Positions 6,522 through 12,945 of a DNA stretch of 12,945 nucleotides are shown in pieces (position 1 is the stretch's first letter; the number at the start of each line of letters is the position of its first letter). The notes under the pieces are model-generated. The model searched no databases. It was not told the origin of the DNA and was given only the letters and a program-made list of their open reading frames with translations. Origin of the DNA: JBCBKZ01 sp039026975. Lineage in GTDB: Bacteria > Bacteroidota > Bacteroidia > J057. The translations under genes and the position numbers were made by a program. The stretch lies in assembly GCA_039026975.1 (NCBI GenBank), contig JBCCLI010000167.1:1-12945 (forward strand). Reading direction: 5' to 3'.

Positions 6522-8021
6522 ATGAGAGATAAGATCACCAAAAAAACGTTCAATCCCTCGGCTTCCATGGATGAAAGCAAGCAGGGTATGGCCTATGTAG
6601 GAACGGACAGAGCTGACCAGCGAGCTAAGCTTGCCTATATAGAAACCTATGGTTGTCAGATGAATTTCTCTGATACAGAAATTGTGGCCTCCGTGCTCAC
6701 AGATATGAACTATGGGTTTACACAGCATGAAGAAGAGGCTGACCTGGTCTTTATAAATACCTGCAGCATTAGGTTAAACGCAGAGGCTAAAGTCTGGAAC
6801 AGGCTGAAAACCTTCCGGAAAAAGAAGGCCCAGAATCCTGGGTTGGTAGTAGGGGTCTTAGGCTGTATGGCTGAGCGCTTAAAGAGTAAACTCCTAGAAC
6901 AGGAAAAGCTGGTAGATCTGGTGGTGGGGCCAGATGCTTACAGAGACCTCCCAAAACTTATCTCAGAGGTAGAAGGTGGCCAAAAGGCTGTAAATGTGCT
7001 GCTGTCAAGGGAAGAGACCTATGCTAATATTTCTCCTGTCAGGCTTAACTCTAACGGGGTATCTGCCTTTGTTACCATCATGCGTGGCTGTGATAATATG
7101 TGCAGCTTCTGTGTAGTTCCCTTCACCCGCGGAAGGGAGAGGAGTAGAGATCCACACTCCATAGTGGAGGAAGTAGCGGAACTAGCCGAACAAGGATACA
7201 AGGAAATAACCCTGCTAGGCCAAAATGTAGATTCCTACAAGTGGTCTCCTGATGCCTCTCTAAAAGGAAAAGCACAGATAGAAAAGAAAGAACGGACAGG
7301 GGAAACCATAGAAATAGTAACCTTTGCAGAACTGCTGGAAAGGGTAGCTATGGTGGATAAAAGTGTGAGAGTTCGATTTTCTACTTCCCACCCTAAGGAC
7401 ATCACAGATGAGGTTTTATATACCATGGCTAGACATGATAACATCTGTAACTACATACACCTCCCCGCACAGTCTGGAAGCTCACGTGTGCTAGATCTTA
7501 TGAATAGAGGCTACACAAAAGAGTGGTATTTGAAAAAAGTAAAGAGGATCAGAGAAATTATGCCTAACTGTGCTATCTCTTCTGATATTATCACAGGTTT
7601 TTGTACGGAAACGGAAGCAGATCACCAGGAGACCTTAGAGGTTATGGAAGCTTCCCGCTATACCCATGCCTTTATGTTTGCTTACTCTGAGCGCCCGGGG
7701 ACCATGGCAGCTAGAAAAATGGAAGACGATGTGCCAGAAGAAGTAAAAAAGAGACGCTTACAAGAAGTCATCCAGCTCCAAAATACAGTTTCCCTAACGC
7801 TAAACCAGCTGGACGTAGGGAATACATTCCGCATATTGATAGAAGGGAATTCTAAGCGTTCCAGGGCAGATTTTTGTGGGAGAACAGACCATAATAAAAT
7901 GGTGGTTTTCCCTAAGAAAGAAGGCCTAGCACCTGGAGATTATGTGATGGTGAGGATACTTTCTGCCTCAAGTGCTACCTTAAAAGGACAGATAGAAGAA
8001 ACAGAAATGATACGCGCATAA
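6522..8021 (+). CDS. miaB: tRNA-2-methylthio-N6-dimethylallyladenosine synthase MiaB
   Basis: MiaB is a radical-SAM methylthiotransferase that converts i6A37 to ms2i6A37 in tRNAs reading codons that begin with U. The 499-residue product has the full plan. The N-terminal MTTase domain carries cluster cysteines C45 (ETYGCQMNFSD), C81 (NTCSIR) and C115 (LGCMAER). The radical-SAM motif CxxxCxxC is C190/C194/C197 (MRGCDNMCSFCVVPFTRG), followed by LGQNVDSY, HLPAQSGSS and SDIITGFCTET, and a TRAM domain lies at the C-terminus (about 435-496). An insertion after LGQNVDSYKW (about residues 245-270) is usual in this phylum. The frame is open upstream to 6360, but those residues look like translated intergenic DNA; 6522 is the first start giving a plausible length, and 6567 is an alternative. 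It opens the operon; the next gene begins 9 nt after the stop. Confidence 0.96.
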   Translation: MRDKITKKTFNPSASMDESKQGMAYVGTDRADQRAKLAYIETYGCQMNFSDTEIVASVLTDMNYGFTQHEEEADLVFINTCSIRLNAEAKVWNRLKTFRKKKAQNPGLVVGVLGCMAERLKSKLLEQEKLVDLVVGPDAYRDLPKLISEVEGGQKAVNVLLSREETYANISPVRLNSNGVSAFVTIMRGCDNMCSFCVVPFTRGRERSRDPHSIVEEVAELAEQGYKEITLLGQNVDSYKWSPDASLKGKAQIEKKERTGETIEIVTFAELLERVAMVDKSVRVRFSTSHPKDITDEVLYTMARHDNICNYIHLPAQSGSSRVLDLMNRGYTKEWYLKKVKRIREIMPNCAISSDIITGFCTETEADHQETLEVMEASRYTHAFMFAYSERPGTMAARKMEDDVPEEVKKRRLQEVIQLQNTVSLTLNQLDVGNTFRILIEGNSKRSRADFCGRTDHNKMVVFPKKEGLAPGDYVMVRILSASSATLKGQIEETEMIRA

Positions 8022-8030
8022 GCCCTTTCT

Positions 8031-9242
8031 ATGACCCTCACGCAAATCAAACAAAGGTACCAGATAGTAGGTAACTGTCGGGAAATTAATACTGCTGTAG
8101 AGATAGCCTTGCAGGTAGCCCCTACAGACGTTACTGTGCTGGTATACGGGGAAAATGGAACGGGTAAAGAGGTATTCTCCAGAATCATACATGATAATAG
8201 TAAGCGTAAGCATAAAAACTTTATTCCCATCAATACTGGGGCTATCCCTGAGGGAACCCTGGATTCGGAACTTTTTGGACATGAGAAAGGCGCTTTTACT
8301 TCAGCTATAGAAACCAGAAAGGGCTACTTTGAGGAAGTGGAAGGAGGATCTATTTTTCTGGATGAAATTGGAGAAATGCCCTTAGCCACCCAAGCCAGGT
8401 TACTGAGATTACTTGAAAATGGAGAATATCTGCGGGTAGGTTCCAGTAAAGTTCGTAGGTCAGACGTTAGGGTAGTGGCTGCTACCAACAGGGACCTGCT
8501 GGAAATGATACGTAATGGAAGGTTCAGGAAGGACCTGTATTTCAGACTAAATACGGTGTCTATAAAGGTGCCGCCTTTACGCGAGCGAGGGGATGACATA
8601 GAACTACTCTTTACCTATTTCTCCCATGAATTTGGGGATAAATACCAGCGAGAACCCATAGAACTACATCCTGACGCTGTTCCTATGCTGTACCAGTATC
8701 GCTGGCCGGGAAATGTAAGGGAGCTAAAAAACCTGGCAGAAAAACTGACCTTACTGGTCAGAGGAAATATAGTATCTCCAGATGAACTTCAGCAGAACCT
8801 ACTCATACGTGAGAGTTATGTACCCACCATAGTTCCCATGAATGGAAATGAGGCTGAATCAGCTAATGGGGCAGAAGGGAGAAAAGAGCTGGATATACTC
8901 TATAAACTCATTTATGACCTGGGAAAAGAAGTGTCAGATCTAAAAAAGATGATTTTTCTGGGTATGCAAGGAAGGGAAGTAGAAACACCTGCCCCCGTTC
9001 CTACCGTAGCCCAGCCCTACCAACAAGATTACTTTACCAATGAGTATGGACAACCCATGCAACCAGTTAAGAAAGCTACTCCACTTTTAGAGGAGTCCCT
9101 TTCTCTGGAAAAGAAGGAGAAGGAGCTCATTATAAAAGCACTTAATAAGCACGCTAACAACAGAAAGAAAGCAGCCTCAGAGTTAGGAATTTCTGAACGT
9201 ACCCTATACAGGAAGATCAAAAACTACGACATAGATATGTGA
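8031..9242 (+). CDS. Sigma-54-dependent-type AAA+ transcriptional regulator with Fis HTH, no sensor domain
   Basis: This 403-residue protein is a bacterial enhancer-binding protein reduced to its core. The AAA+ domain starts almost at the N-terminus: Walker A GENGTGKE (40-47), ELFGHEKG leading to the sigma-54-contact loop GAFTSA (87-92), Walker B GGSIFLDE (105-112), an arginine-finger region FRKDLYFRLN and YRWPGNVREL (about 223-232). A variable linker (about 265-350) separates it from a C-terminal Fis-type HTH (about 360-400, with NNRKKAASELGISERTLYRK). There is no receiver, GAF or PAS domain before the ATPase, so control must act on expression, partners or the linker. The loop reads GAFTSA, not GAFTGA; the changed glycine lies in the segment that touches sigma-54, so activation strength is uncertain. 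It sits between miaB (9 nt) and lptE (21 nt). I recall regulators at this locus across Bacteroidota; their targets are not evident here. Confidence 0.93.
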   Translation: MTLTQIKQRYQIVGNCREINTAVEIALQVAPTDVTVLVYGENGTGKEVFSRIIHDNSKRKHKNFIPINTGAIPEGTLDSELFGHEKGAFTSAIETRKGYFEEVEGGSIFLDEIGEMPLATQARLLRLLENGEYLRVGSSKVRRSDVRVVAATNRDLLEMIRNGRFRKDLYFRLNTVSIKVPPLRERGDDIELLFTYFSHEFGDKYQREPIELHPDAVPMLYQYRWPGNVRELKNLAEKLTLLVRGNIVSPDELQQNLLIRESYVPTIVPMNGNEAESANGAEGRKELDILYKLIYDLGKEVSDLKKMIFLGMQGREVETPAPVPTVAQPYQQDYFTNEYGQPMQPVKKATPLLEESLSLEKKEKELIIKALNKHANNRKKAASELGISERTLYRKIKNYDIDM

Positions 9243-9263
9243 GCCTACCCAATTTATCTTTCT

Positions 9264-9788
9264 ATGAAAAAAGTAACAGTCATCAGTACATGGGTAGTAG
9301 TCTGGATATTTGCCTCCATGGGGGTAGGATGTACTACTACTTTTAACTTTACAGGGGTACCAGCAGGGGGAGATGATGGGCTGGAAACCATAGCTATTGA
9401 TCTATTTGGAAACCAGGCACCTGTGGTAGTTCCTAACCTGGCGCAGGAGTTTACCCAACAATTACAGGATAGGTTCATCAGTCAGTCCAGGCTAGCCCTT
9501 ATAGCTTCGGATGCAGATGTAAATGTATCTGGGTCTATTACCCAATATAGGATTAGTCCGGTAGCCATTTCAGGAGACGAGAGAGCTGCCCAGAATAGGC
9601 TAACCATAGGTGTACAGGTGAAATATGAAAATATGGTGACCCCTGAGGACAGCTGGGATCAGTCATTTAGTAGCTTTGTAGACTTTGACAGTGATCTGGA
9701 TTTTATTAGTATAGAGCAAGAGAAGATTTCGGAAATTGTAGAGCAGCTCACCCAGGATATTTTCAATAAATCACTTGGGAAGTGGTAA
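9264..9788 (+). CDS. lptE: LPS-assembly lipoprotein LptE (Bacteroidota type)
   Basis: LptE plugs the LptD barrel and helps deliver lipopolysaccharide to the outer leaflet of the outer membrane. The 174-residue product has a lipoprotein signal ending GVGC, with C23 the probable lipidation site; the -3 residue is glycine, slightly atypical. The mature region fits the Bacteroidota family: an early FNFTGVPAG segment, ETIAIDLFGNQAPVVVPNLAQEFTQQLQD cores of a beta-alpha unit, a strand region VNVSGSITQYRISP, the AAQNRLTIGVQVKYEN strand pair, and a C-terminal helix ending LTQDIFNKSLGKW. Overall similarity to proteobacterial LptE is low, so the call rests on this family pattern and on position before the TPR-like and secG genes. 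It starts 21 nt after the regulator gene, without a Shine-Dalgarno sequence. Confidence 0.88.
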   Translation: MKKVTVISTWVVVWIFASMGVGCTTTFNFTGVPAGGDDGLETIAIDLFGNQAPVVVPNLAQEFTQQLQDRFISQSRLALIASDADVNVSGSITQYRISPVAISGDERAAQNRLTIGVQVKYENMVTPEDSWDQSFSSFVDFDSDLDFISIEQEKISEIVEQLTQDIFNKSLGKW

Positions 9789-9803
9789 GGCCGTCAGCCT
9801 GAT

Positions 9804-10619
9804 ATGCGTAATTCAATTACACCCCTAAAACTATTTTTACTGGCACGGGAGCGCAAGCTTAACTGGGCTGAATTACGATTGATTAAAACCTGGCAAGAGT
9901 CATATCCCTATTTCTCTCTACTCCATTTCATTAATGCTAAACAGACCCATAAGCGGGAAGATCTGTTTCTGGCTTCTGCCTATGCCTCTGATAGATCTTT
10001 ATTAAAGGCATACATAGAGAATGGATCTGTTTCCGCTCAGCATACCTGGCCGGAAATTCAGAAAAGACCTAAGCCCGTACCGGTAGAAGGTATTCCTAAG
10101 GAACATACGGAACTGTTTGCTATCGTAGACTTTGATCGTTTAGTAAAAAAGCCCCTCACACCAGAGATTCCTTTTTTTGTTTGGCAGGATGAGCCACAAA
10201 GTCCTAAAAATGAATTTCTTAATCTTAAGATAAAGTCGCTTACCTCTCAATATCTGGACTTACCAGGGAAGATAGGCCAGGAGCTTGACAACTTCAGGCA
10301 GTCTATGCCCATTTTTATTCCTGCTAAAGAAGAGTCTCCCAGCAGTAAGGAAGTAGAAAAATCTGCTAATATCCTTGATCAGTTTCTGGAGAATCCTACC
10401 CTGGATAGAATGAGTCCAGATGCAGAAGTACGACCAGATGAAGATGCAGTAGCCAGCGTAGAGGAGAATGATGAGATTGTAACAGAGACTATGGCCAAGC
10501 TCCTCTGGAAACAGGGACAGCTGGAAGATGCATTAGATATGTACCAAAAGCTGTGCTTGTTATTCCCTGAAAAAAGTGATTACTTTGGCGTTCAAATAAA
10601 GAAACTTAAAAGAAGCTGA
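9804..10619 (+). CDS. Conserved Bacteroidota protein with C-terminal TPR-like segment, between lptE and secG
   Basis: The 271-residue product has no signal peptide or membrane helix. Residues 1-75 are helical and charged (LARERKLNWAELRLIKTW, SYPYFSLLHF, DLFLASAYASDR). The middle (about 85-220) is low in order and rich in P, E, D and S, with short hydrophobic anchors (IPFFVWQ, ILDQFLENPT). The end (about 225-268, ETMAKLLWKQGQLEDALDMY then LLFPEKSDYFGVQIKKLK) is a clear TPR-like helical hairpin and the best-conserved part as I recall the family. It lies 15 nt after lptE, and its stop overlaps the secG start by one base (TGATG), suggesting translational coupling. The location hints at a cytosolic role tied to the Sec machinery or envelope biogenesis; that is inference. 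Confidence 0.82.
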   Translation: MRNSITPLKLFLLARERKLNWAELRLIKTWQESYPYFSLLHFINAKQTHKREDLFLASAYASDRSLLKAYIENGSVSAQHTWPEIQKRPKPVPVEGIPKEHTELFAIVDFDRLVKKPLTPEIPFFVWQDEPQSPKNEFLNLKIKSLTSQYLDLPGKIGQELDNFRQSMPIFIPAKEESPSSKEVEKSANILDQFLENPTLDRMSPDAEVRPDEDAVASVEENDEIVTETMAKLLWKQGQLEDALDMYQKLCLLFPEKSDYFGVQIKKLKRS

Positions 10620-10978
10620 TGTTTTTTATACTCGGATTTATTGCTGTCTTGATTGCTGTAGCCTTGATATTTGTGGTGATCATCCAAAACAGTAAAGGAG
10701 GCGGATTAAGTAGCACCTTTGGTGCTTCCAGTGCTACCAACATCTTGGGGAGCAGAAGGAGTAATGAGTTTATAGAAAAAGTTACCTGGTACCTGGCTGG
10801 TGGATTAGCGCTTATAGCCTTCGTAGCTAATGTAATAGGGATGACAGCCACTACAGATGAGAGAACCCTTAGGATGGGGCAGGCCATAGAAGAAGGGGGT
10901 GTATACCTGGATAATGCTACTGAAATAGCTGATCCTAGCCTACTTCAAGATAATGGAGGAGAAGAGCCTGCTGAATAA
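10619..10978 (+). CDS. secG: Protein-export membrane protein SecG
   Basis: SecG is the accessory subunit of the SecYEG translocon and assists SecA-driven export. The 119-residue product has two transmembrane helices (about 2-22 and 57-77) joined by the diagnostic loop IIQNSKGGGLSSTFG. The FGASSATNILG stretch that follows matches the family. An acidic tail of about 35 residues (ending DNGGEEPAE) follows the second helix; C-terminal extensions vary widely in SecG. The start codon shares one base with the stop of the preceding gene, which fixes it well. It is the last gene of the operon and is followed by a strong hairpin. The chaperonin genes that often follow secG in this phylum are absent here. 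Confidence 0.95.
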   Translation: MFFILGFIAVLIAVALIFVVIIQNSKGGGLSSTFGASSATNILGSRRSNEFIEKVTWYLAGGLALIAFVANVIGMTATTDERTLRMGQAIEEGGVYLDNATEIADPSLLQDNGGEEPAE

Positions 10979-11001
10979 GAAATAAAATATTTATATATCT
11001 A

Positions 11002-11036
11002 AAATGGGCAGCCTGTAAAGGTTGCCCATTTCTTTT
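11002..11036. terminator. Strong 12-bp hairpin, bidirectional rho-independent terminator
   Basis: Bases 11002-11013 pair with 11020-11031 (core AATGGGCA/TGCCCATT plus CC/GG, one G-T wobble) around a 6-nt loop TGTAAA. On the plus strand TTCTTTT follows, ending the miaB-secG operon 23 nt after the secG stop. On the minus strand the stem is followed by TTTTAGATATATAAATA, so it probably also ends the DUF2892 transcript, whose stop is about 27 nt away. Confidence 0.85.
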
Positions 11037-11057
11037 CATACAACTACAGGAAAAGCT

Positions 11058-11267
11058 TTAGGCTTTATCAGATTTAGCTGTGCTGGCGCCTAGAATTCTA
11101 TATAAAGGACAGAACTTCACAGTACCTGTTACTAGTAAGATTCCACCTACTACCAGAAGAACAATAGCTACTGTTCCGCTAATGATTCCGCCAAAGTAAA
11201 GTCCTGCTACTGCTAAGGCCAGTAATATCCGTACGATACGGTCAATAGTTCCTACATTTGCTTGCAT
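11058..11267 (-). CDS. DUF2892 (YgaP-like) small inner-membrane protein
   Basis: The 69-residue product has the DUF2892 pattern: a short N-terminus, NVGTIDRIVRILLALAVAG leading into a first membrane helix (about 10-29), a glycine turn, a second helix (about 31-52, TVAIVLLVVGGILLVTG), then CPLYRILGAST, where the CPLYRxLG motif is diagnostic. The family occurs alone or fused to rhodanese domains; the conserved cysteine (here near residue 53) has been linked to sulfur transfer or redox roles, though its job alone is unknown. It is a single-gene unit, convergent with secG and divergent from hemB, probably unrelated to either. The start at 11267 has no Shine-Dalgarno sequence and I found no convincing promoter upstream. 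Confidence 0.9.
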   Translation of the reverse strand: MQANVGTIDRIVRILLALAVAGLYFGGIISGTVAIVLLVVGGILLVTGTVKFCPLYRILGASTAKSDKA

Positions 11268-11371
11268 AATTCGTGGGGTTAGTGTCAGAATAATAACTAA
11301 TCTACCCTGACCAAGGGGCTGATTCAGTGATAAAAGTCACAGGATGGGCTGAATTTCCTTCTGTTGTATCT

Positions 11372-11442
11372 CTATTCTCCAAAATATTTTATTCTCCCAT
11401 AGATCTTGCCTTCCTACAGGATAATTGTGATTTGGAGAATAG
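11372..11442. promoter_or_regulatory. Perfect 12-bp inverted repeat plus extra half-site upstream of hemB, operator-like
   Basis: CTATTCTCCAAA (11372-11383) and its exact reverse complement TTTGGAGAATAG (11431-11442) flank 47 nt. The right arm sits inside the -33/-7 spacer of the predicted hemB promoter. A further direct copy of the core ATTCTCC is at 11391-11397, 17 nt after the first (11374-11380). Three copies in 67 nt, one under RNA polymerase, fit a repressor site with DNA looping or cooperative binding. The repeat is upstream of the predicted transcription start, so a leader hairpin is less likely. Confidence 0.55.
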
Positions 11443-11456
11443 CTGTAGTATGTTTG
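11425..11456 (+). promoter_or_regulatory. hemB promoter, Bacteroidota -33/-7 type
   Basis: TTG at 11425-11427 and TATGTTTG at 11449-11456 are 21 nt apart and match the phylum consensus (TTG, 17-23 nt, TAnnTTTG). Transcription should begin near 11463, leaving a leader of about 12-15 nt. The upstream in-frame ATG at 11450 lies inside the -7 element, so it cannot be the start for a transcript from this promoter. Confidence 0.7.
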
Positions 11457-11476
11457 CCCTTTTAAGTAAATCATCT

Positions 11477-12442
11477 ATGAGAATCAGACCTCGAAGAAAC
11501 CGTAGGACGGCGGCTATACGAGCCTTGGTAGAAGAAACTAGCCTCAGAATTTCCTCCCTCATTTATCCCTTGTTTATTCTTCCTCCTAAGCTAGCAGCTG
11601 ATGAAGTATCCTCTATGCCGGGAATATTCAGACGTAATCCTGAAGATACCCTGAAGGAGGTTGAAGAATGCTTAGCGCTGGGAATTGCTAGCTTCATTCT
11701 GTTTCCAGCTATTCCAGAGGAAAGTAAAGATCCTATCGCCACTTATAGCTACCATCCTGATAACTTTTATCTGCACACCATTCGGATGATAAAAACCCGT
11801 TTTCCAGAGGCTACCGTCATCACAGATGTAGCTATGGACCCATATAGTTCAGATGGTCATGACGGGCTGGTGAAAGAAGGGAATATCCTGAATGATGAGA
11901 CCTTACCTATACTAGGAAAAATGTCCTTAGCACAGGCAGAGGCGGGGGCAGATATCATAGGTCCTTCAGACATGATGGATGGCAGGGTAGGATATATACG
12001 AGATGTGCTGGATGAGAAAGGGTATGAGGAGGTAGCCATCATGTCTTACACAGCTAAATATGCCAGCGCCTGTTATGGTCCTTTCCGGGATGCCCTGGAC
12101 AGTGCCCCCAAAGCTGGAGATAAAAAGACCTACCAAATGAACCCTGCCAATAGACGAGAAGCCCTAAGGGAGGCTCTGCTGGATGAAGCTGAGGGGGCAG
12201 ACTACCTCATGGTTAAGCCGGCACTCCCTTATTTGGATGTCATCAGTGATCTGAACATGAGCAGCACCTTGCCTGTGGTAGCTTACCAGGTGAGCGGAGA
12301 ATACGCCATGATTAAAGCTGCCGCCGCTAAAGGTTGGCTATTAGAAGAGGCAATGGTTAAGGAAACCCTCACCTCCATTAAGAGGGCTGGTGCAGATGCC
12401 ATCATAACCTATTTTGCAAAGGATTTGGCAGCTCAGGCATAA
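11477..12442 (+). CDS. hemB: Delta-aminolevulinic acid dehydratase (porphobilinogen synthase)
   Basis: HemB condenses two 5-aminolevulinate molecules to porphobilinogen, the first pyrrole of haem and other tetrapyrroles. The 321-residue product begins with the typical RPRRNRRTAAIRALVEET and carries both active-site lysines: K194 in SYTAKYASACYGPFRD and K247 in LMVKPALPYLD, the same positions as in the E. coli enzyme. PSDMMDGRVG, TYQMNPANRREALRE and VSGEYAMIKAAA are further family signatures. The metal segment reads DVAMDPYSSDGHDG, with aspartates and no cysteines, so this is the zinc-independent, Mg2+/K+-type enzyme. The frame is open upstream to 11327, but the extra 50 residues are unlike HemB, and a promoter at 11425-11456 supports 11477. 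It is probably transcribed alone, since DUF2892 diverges and the next start is 161 nt on. Confidence 0.96.
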   Translation: MRIRPRRNRRTAAIRALVEETSLRISSLIYPLFILPPKLAADEVSSMPGIFRRNPEDTLKEVEECLALGIASFILFPAIPEESKDPIATYSYHPDNFYLHTIRMIKTRFPEATVITDVAMDPYSSDGHDGLVKEGNILNDETLPILGKMSLAQAEAGADIIGPSDMMDGRVGYIRDVLDEKGYEEVAIMSYTAKYASACYGPFRDALDSAPKAGDKKTYQMNPANRREALREALLDEAEGADYLMVKPALPYLDVISDLNMSSTLPVVAYQVSGEYAMIKAAAAKGWLLEEAMVKETLTSIKRAGADAIITYFAKDLAAQA

Positions 12443-12477
12443 ATATTGACCGTATTTGGCATTGCATTTGTTTAGAC

Positions 12478-12535
12478 AGAAGTAATTCGGTAGGCCAGAG
12501 GACGTATTTCAGCTGATAGGAAATTACTTTTTCCT
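12478..12535 (+). terminator. Possible hemB terminator (long-loop stem followed by T-run)
   Basis: AGAAGTAATT (12478-12487) pairs with AATTACTTTT (12522-12531), one G-T wobble, and the 3' arm runs into TTTTTCC. The 34-nt loop contains an 8-nt palindrome, TCAGCTGA (12509-12516). Stem AT content and loop size make it weak. The rest of the gap (12443-12603) shows no gene, and no clear promoter precedes the next start. Confidence 0.3.
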
Positions 12536-12603
12536 TTACAGCTTGGTAACAATTGATATGCTTGTTTCGTAATTTGTGCGTTAACCGGAATAACCTCTAT
12601 TAC

Positions 12604-12945
12604 ATGAAATTAATTCTTCCCCTGATTCTGTGGTGCTGCTTTTTAGGAACCTTTACTGAGGCCACAGCTCAGATCTCTCCCTACGAAAGTCACATAGCCT
12701 TATACAGAGATGCAGAAGAGCTCTATGAAAAAAAGCTGTATGCAGCTGCCCAAAGAAAACTGGGAGATTTTCTGGAGAATGAAAGATACCTACGTGGAGA
12801 TGACTTTAATGATCTGCACGTAAACGCCAGGTATATGCAGGCAGTCAGTCAGTACCACCTGGAACAAAGTGATGCCGCCCTCAGTCTCACCCAGTTTGCA
12901 GAGGAGTTTCCCGAGAATACAAAAGCCATGATGGCGTATTACTAC
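12604..12945 (+). CDS. Exported TPR protein (3' end outside window)
   Basis: A frame opens at 12604 and runs unbroken to the end of the window (114 codons), so the gene is truncated by the window edge. The product starts with a signal peptide (MKLILPLILWCCFLGTFTEATA, cut before QISPY near residue 22). What follows is TPR-like: DAEELYEKKLYAAAQRKLGDFLE, then LHVNARYMQAVSQYHLEQSDAALSL and a third helix pair starting FAEEFPENTKAMMAYYY. The first hairpin resembles the N-terminus of large periplasmic TPR proteins common in Bacteroidota, often about 1000 residues; that length is a recollection. A role in outer-membrane or cell-envelope assembly is plausible but not shown. The start is the first Met, with no Shine-Dalgarno sequence; a poor TAATTTG at 12570-12576 is the nearest promoter-like element. 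Confidence 0.8.
   Translation, partial: MKLILPLILWCCFLGTFTEATAQISPYESHIALYRDAEELYEKKLYAAAQRKLGDFLENERYLRGDDFNDLHVNARYMQAVSQYHLEQSDAALSLTQFAEEFPENTKAMMAYYY

Noticed and set aside
9841..9858. TGGCACG sequence resembling a sigma-54 -24 element, considered as a target of the nearby regulator
   Set aside because: The matching -12 position reads CGCAA rather than TTGCA, and it lies inside the coding sequence of the TPR-like gene. No other good -24/-12 pair was found in the gaps I checked.
12450..12475. TTTGGCATTGCATTTG downstream of hemB as a sigma-54 or Bacteroidota promoter for the last gene
   Set aside because: The spacing fits neither the GG-N10-GC pattern nor TTG-N17-23-TAnnTTTG, and it is about 140 nt from the next start.

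Overview
This window looks like chromosomal DNA from a Bacteroidota bacterium, most likely of the Cytophagia/Cytophagales type. Four lines of evidence agree. (1) The first gene ends in a type IX secretion (T9SS) type-B / gliding-motility C-terminal sorting domain, which is restricted to this phylum. (2) miaB, a sigma-54-type AAA+ regulator, lptE, a TPR-like protein and secG lie in one tight run, a gene order I recall from many Bacteroidota. (3) None of the starts I examined has a convincing Shine-Dalgarno sequence. (4) The clearest promoter, upstream of hemB, has the Bacteroidota TTG / TAnnTTTG form. I saw no tRNA, rRNA, CRISPR array, insertion sequence or phage gene, and the window reads as ordinary core chromosome.

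Layout. 1-3193 is the 3' part of a very large secreted protein: beta-propeller-like N-terminus, PKD, six Ig-like repeats with paired cysteines, PKD, T9SS sorting domain. A small helical-repeat gene follows after 6 nt (3200-3724). A secreted orphan on the minus strand (3727-4146) faces it. A lipid-anchored SPFH/band-7 protein (4318-5106) and a small exported TPR protein (5193-5531) follow, separated by a short gap with degenerate heptamer repeats and a stem-loop. A HAD-family phosphatase (5668-6282, minus) converges on them across a shared hairpin.

6522-10978 is the main operon: miaB, an enhancer-binding-protein-like AAA+ regulator, lptE, a conserved TPR-like gene and secG. The two junctions of 9 and 15 nt, one of 21 nt and a 1-nt stop/start overlap imply co-transcription. 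It ends at a strong 12-bp hairpin that probably also terminates a convergent DUF2892 membrane-protein gene (11058-11267, minus). The operon joins tRNA modification, transcription control, LPS export and Sec translocation.

11268-12442 holds hemB with a recognisable promoter. A perfect 12-bp inverted repeat has one arm inside that promoter's spacer, the most operator-like feature in the window. The window ends inside an exported TPR protein gene (12604 onward).

Nothing here is clearly a new defence or mobile system. The best leads are the hemB inverted repeat, the GAFTSA-variant regulator without a sensor domain, the heptamer/stem-loop element at 5111-5175, and the uncharacterised TPR-like gene between lptE and secG. 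The starts I chose for hemB, miaB and the HAD gene are well downstream of the longest open frames, for reasons given in each entry.
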